From Casuarius casuarius (lineage: Eukaryota; Chordata; Aves; Casuariiformes; Casuariidae), in contig PTFA01000081.1 in the NCBI GenBank assembly GCA_003342895.1, positions 2,680,181 to 2,744,180 on the forward strand: a DNA stretch of 64,000 nt, read 5' to 3'. The position numbers and the translations under genes were made by a program. Of the stretch, positions 62,076 through 64,000 are shown piece by piece. The number at the start of each line of letters is the position of its first letter. Position 1 is the first letter of the stretch. Below the pieces are notes generated by a model, which worked only from the letters and a program-made list of their open reading frames with translations, was not told the origin of the DNA and did no database searches.

Positions 62076-64000
62076 TGTGCTTATGAGAAAAGCTTTCCTG
62101 GTGCATCACCACCATTTCTAAAAAGAACTGTAACCAAACTGGGCCTCTTGCTTTTCTAATTCCCCAAGACCTGCTTGCCCATCCATTCAGCTGCACATTT
62201 TGTAGGGTTATCTATGCTAGCACCATCTGGTGAGTCCTAGAGATATTACAGGCTAATGAAGAAAGTCACATTTTTTAAACCGAGAGGAGAACCACCAAAT
62301 GCACGAGGGATATGTCCCTCCAGGTGGGCTCCCAGGGGAAGTTCTCTGTGATGACGGAAGCGCCTGGGCCATGCAGTGCTTGCTCCCTGGCCTTAGTTAT
62401 TTGCCCACTTTGCTCCACAAAGCTCCTACAATTCTCATGCAAAATCTCACAGCAGCATTTCCATGAGCCTGCAAGGGGGCTGGCCCATGCTGGGTAGGAG
62501 TCTGTGTCCCTGATTACAAGGGCTTTAATGTCCATTTCCCCACTCCTTTGATCCTGCCCATGGCATGCAGAAGAAAGGAAAAATCTGGCTTTTGTCTGCA
62601 GCACATTTAACCCTGCTGCCCAGAAATGGGACCTTGTCATTTAGTGGATTTCATGGGTGGATGAATGAGATCACAACAGTCTTCAGTTCATTAAAAATAA
62701 AAGCCCTTCATAGCTCTTACTTTAGATCTATTAGGAAATTAGTGCATTTCATGTCAGACATTAATGGCAGCAGAACACAGTATTAGTACATTTATAAGAC
62801 AAATACAAGCAGAAGCTAAGTAGTTCAGCAGCTCCTGAGCTGATCTGGATTTCAGGCAAGCTCCTGCCACCCAGCTGGTATGAAATCTGCAATAATAGAC
62901 CACATCTGATACCACTGCAGCCAGGGTCTGTTGGGCATTCGGCTTAACCAGTCTGCTAGCACAGCAGCCTGGAGGCTGGAATTGCACGTTCTTGTTTCCA
63001 GCGGGAAGTTTTGAAGGAGTCTGATGTCGTTAGCAAAGCCTGCCCACCTCTCTTTTCTCCTTAGAGTCTTCCAGAACGCAGCCTGATTTCAGAACGTCTC
63101 TAGACTCCTCTCTTTGAAGAAATGAAGCATTTGTCAGAAAAATGCATGTTTTTGCATCTCTGTTTCTAGTAGATGCAGATCAAAGTTGGAGCTATGATGG
63201 GACGGTTTCCCAGTAAACCAGTGATGAACTGGGGGCCAGCACTTTCAAACCCCATCTTCCAAAAGCCAGTTCTGGTTCTTGCTGTGGCAGGGCCTGCAGC
63301 GTGGCATCCCCTTTTGAGAGGGAGTTGTGCAAGAAGCAGGAGGGTCTGGACTTTCACACGAGACGATTGCTGCCTCCGAACCTTCGGCACTGAGGTTCTG
63401 GTACCGCTCCATGCATTGGTCATCCACTGCCCTCCTGGGACACTTGGGCACGTGGAGGGTGCACAAATACAGTGAGTTGCCTTTAAAATATATCCATGGT
63501 ACGGTGTTGGTCTTGTCTCTTCTTGAGCCTATTTTATGTGATCTCAGACACCCACTGCCACTGGCATGAAGGGAGATGCTGGTGTCCAAGCAGAGGACTA
63601 CAACGGGTGCCCTTCTAGTGCTTAAGCAATATCCCATTGAGGTCCCACTAGAGCTGTCACGCTGAGCACACTTAGAGGGTACCAATAGCTCTGCTCACAC
63701 GTGGCAGTGGGGCTGCCAGCTCACATTGCCTTCAAACAAGCACCAGAAAAAAAAAGATAAAAAACCCCTCAGCACCAAATCAGTTGGAAGCAAAGGTTAT
63801 TTCCTAGATCATGCCTGCACCACGCAGCGCAGTGGCCAAGACAGGGTTAAGTGTTAATCTGTTTCCCTGTGCCAGTACTGATGTCTATGAGCAAGCAACT
63901 TGCTACCAGAAGAAAAACTGGGGAAAACCAGAAGAGCCTCCACTGTCTGTCTGTACTAAACTGTTTGGAAGGAGGTGCCAAAAGCAGTTTTAGCTAAAGT

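Larger units (their letters stand above)
59086..64000. other. non-coding apart from the listed candidates
   Basis: No recognised gene occurs. CpG is scarce in this part. Several minus-strand frames of 70-146 codons (about 60.04, 62.28, 62.75 and 63.25 kb) look like chance frames. Some of this part could be an old diverged transposon, but I could match no family. Confidence 0.5.

Noticed and set aside
62275..62640. Minus-strand frame of 121 codons
   Set aside because: No recognised family and no splice or start context. Its length is expected by chance in this composition.
1..64000. Bacterial-type features (operons, CRISPR, insertion sequences, riboswitches) and retroviral genes
   Set aside because: No direct-repeat/spacer array, packed reading frames, transposase, gag/pol/env block or LTR pair could be seen. 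The sequence has vertebrate non-coding character throughout.

Overview
This looks like intergenic or intronic nuclear DNA from a vertebrate, most likely a bird. The base for that is one unmistakable 3' fragment of a CR1 LINE (about 36.03-36.34 kb, minus strand) with the sauropsid-type CR1 3' end, an otherwise very low load of interspersed repeats, local CpG-rich patches in a moderately AT-rich background, and no sign of bacterial gene packing. All six frames are broken by frequent stops. I recognise no protein-coding gene, rRNA, tRNA, prophage, CRISPR array or operon. The species and the nearest gene cannot be told from the sequence.

Layout. 1-16 kb: non-coding, with two old SINE-like (MIR/CORE-type) remnants near 2.0 and 4.85 kb and a TCC-repeat polypyrimidine tract at 9.26 kb. 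16.5-21.2 kb: a 36-bp tandem duplication, a clear reverse-oriented MIR-like remnant (17.66-17.77 kb) and two CpG-rich patches (17.97-18.28 and 20.98-21.19 kb). 21-36 kb: non-coding, with a 12-base G run, a possible SINE remnant at 31.7 kb and an AT-rich cluster of homeodomain-type motifs at 34.5 kb, ending at the CR1. 36-51 kb: non-coding, with a 16-bp periodic triplicate (38.03 kb), an exact 38-bp tandem duplication (39.24 kb), CpG-rich pockets and a second TAATT cluster (46.8 kb). 51-64 kb: the only places where coding-like signal is worth testing, namely an open frame on the minus strand at 51.41-51.97 kb, an exon-like 144-bp block on the minus strand at 58.94-59.09 kb encoding a hydrophobic segment, and an open frame on the plus strand at 61.52-62.08 kb. 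None is recognised and each could be chance.

An odd global property is the distribution of isolated single N characters. I count about 96, all in three blocks (1-8.4, 20.6-34.0 and 39.1-54.3 kb), with none in 8.4-20.6, 34.0-39.1 or 54.3-64.0 kb. This is more likely a property of the assembly or of the individual (masked heterozygous sites against homozygous tracts) than of the locus. I see no gene network to describe and no convincing new system. The most useful leads are the exon candidates and the motif clusters.
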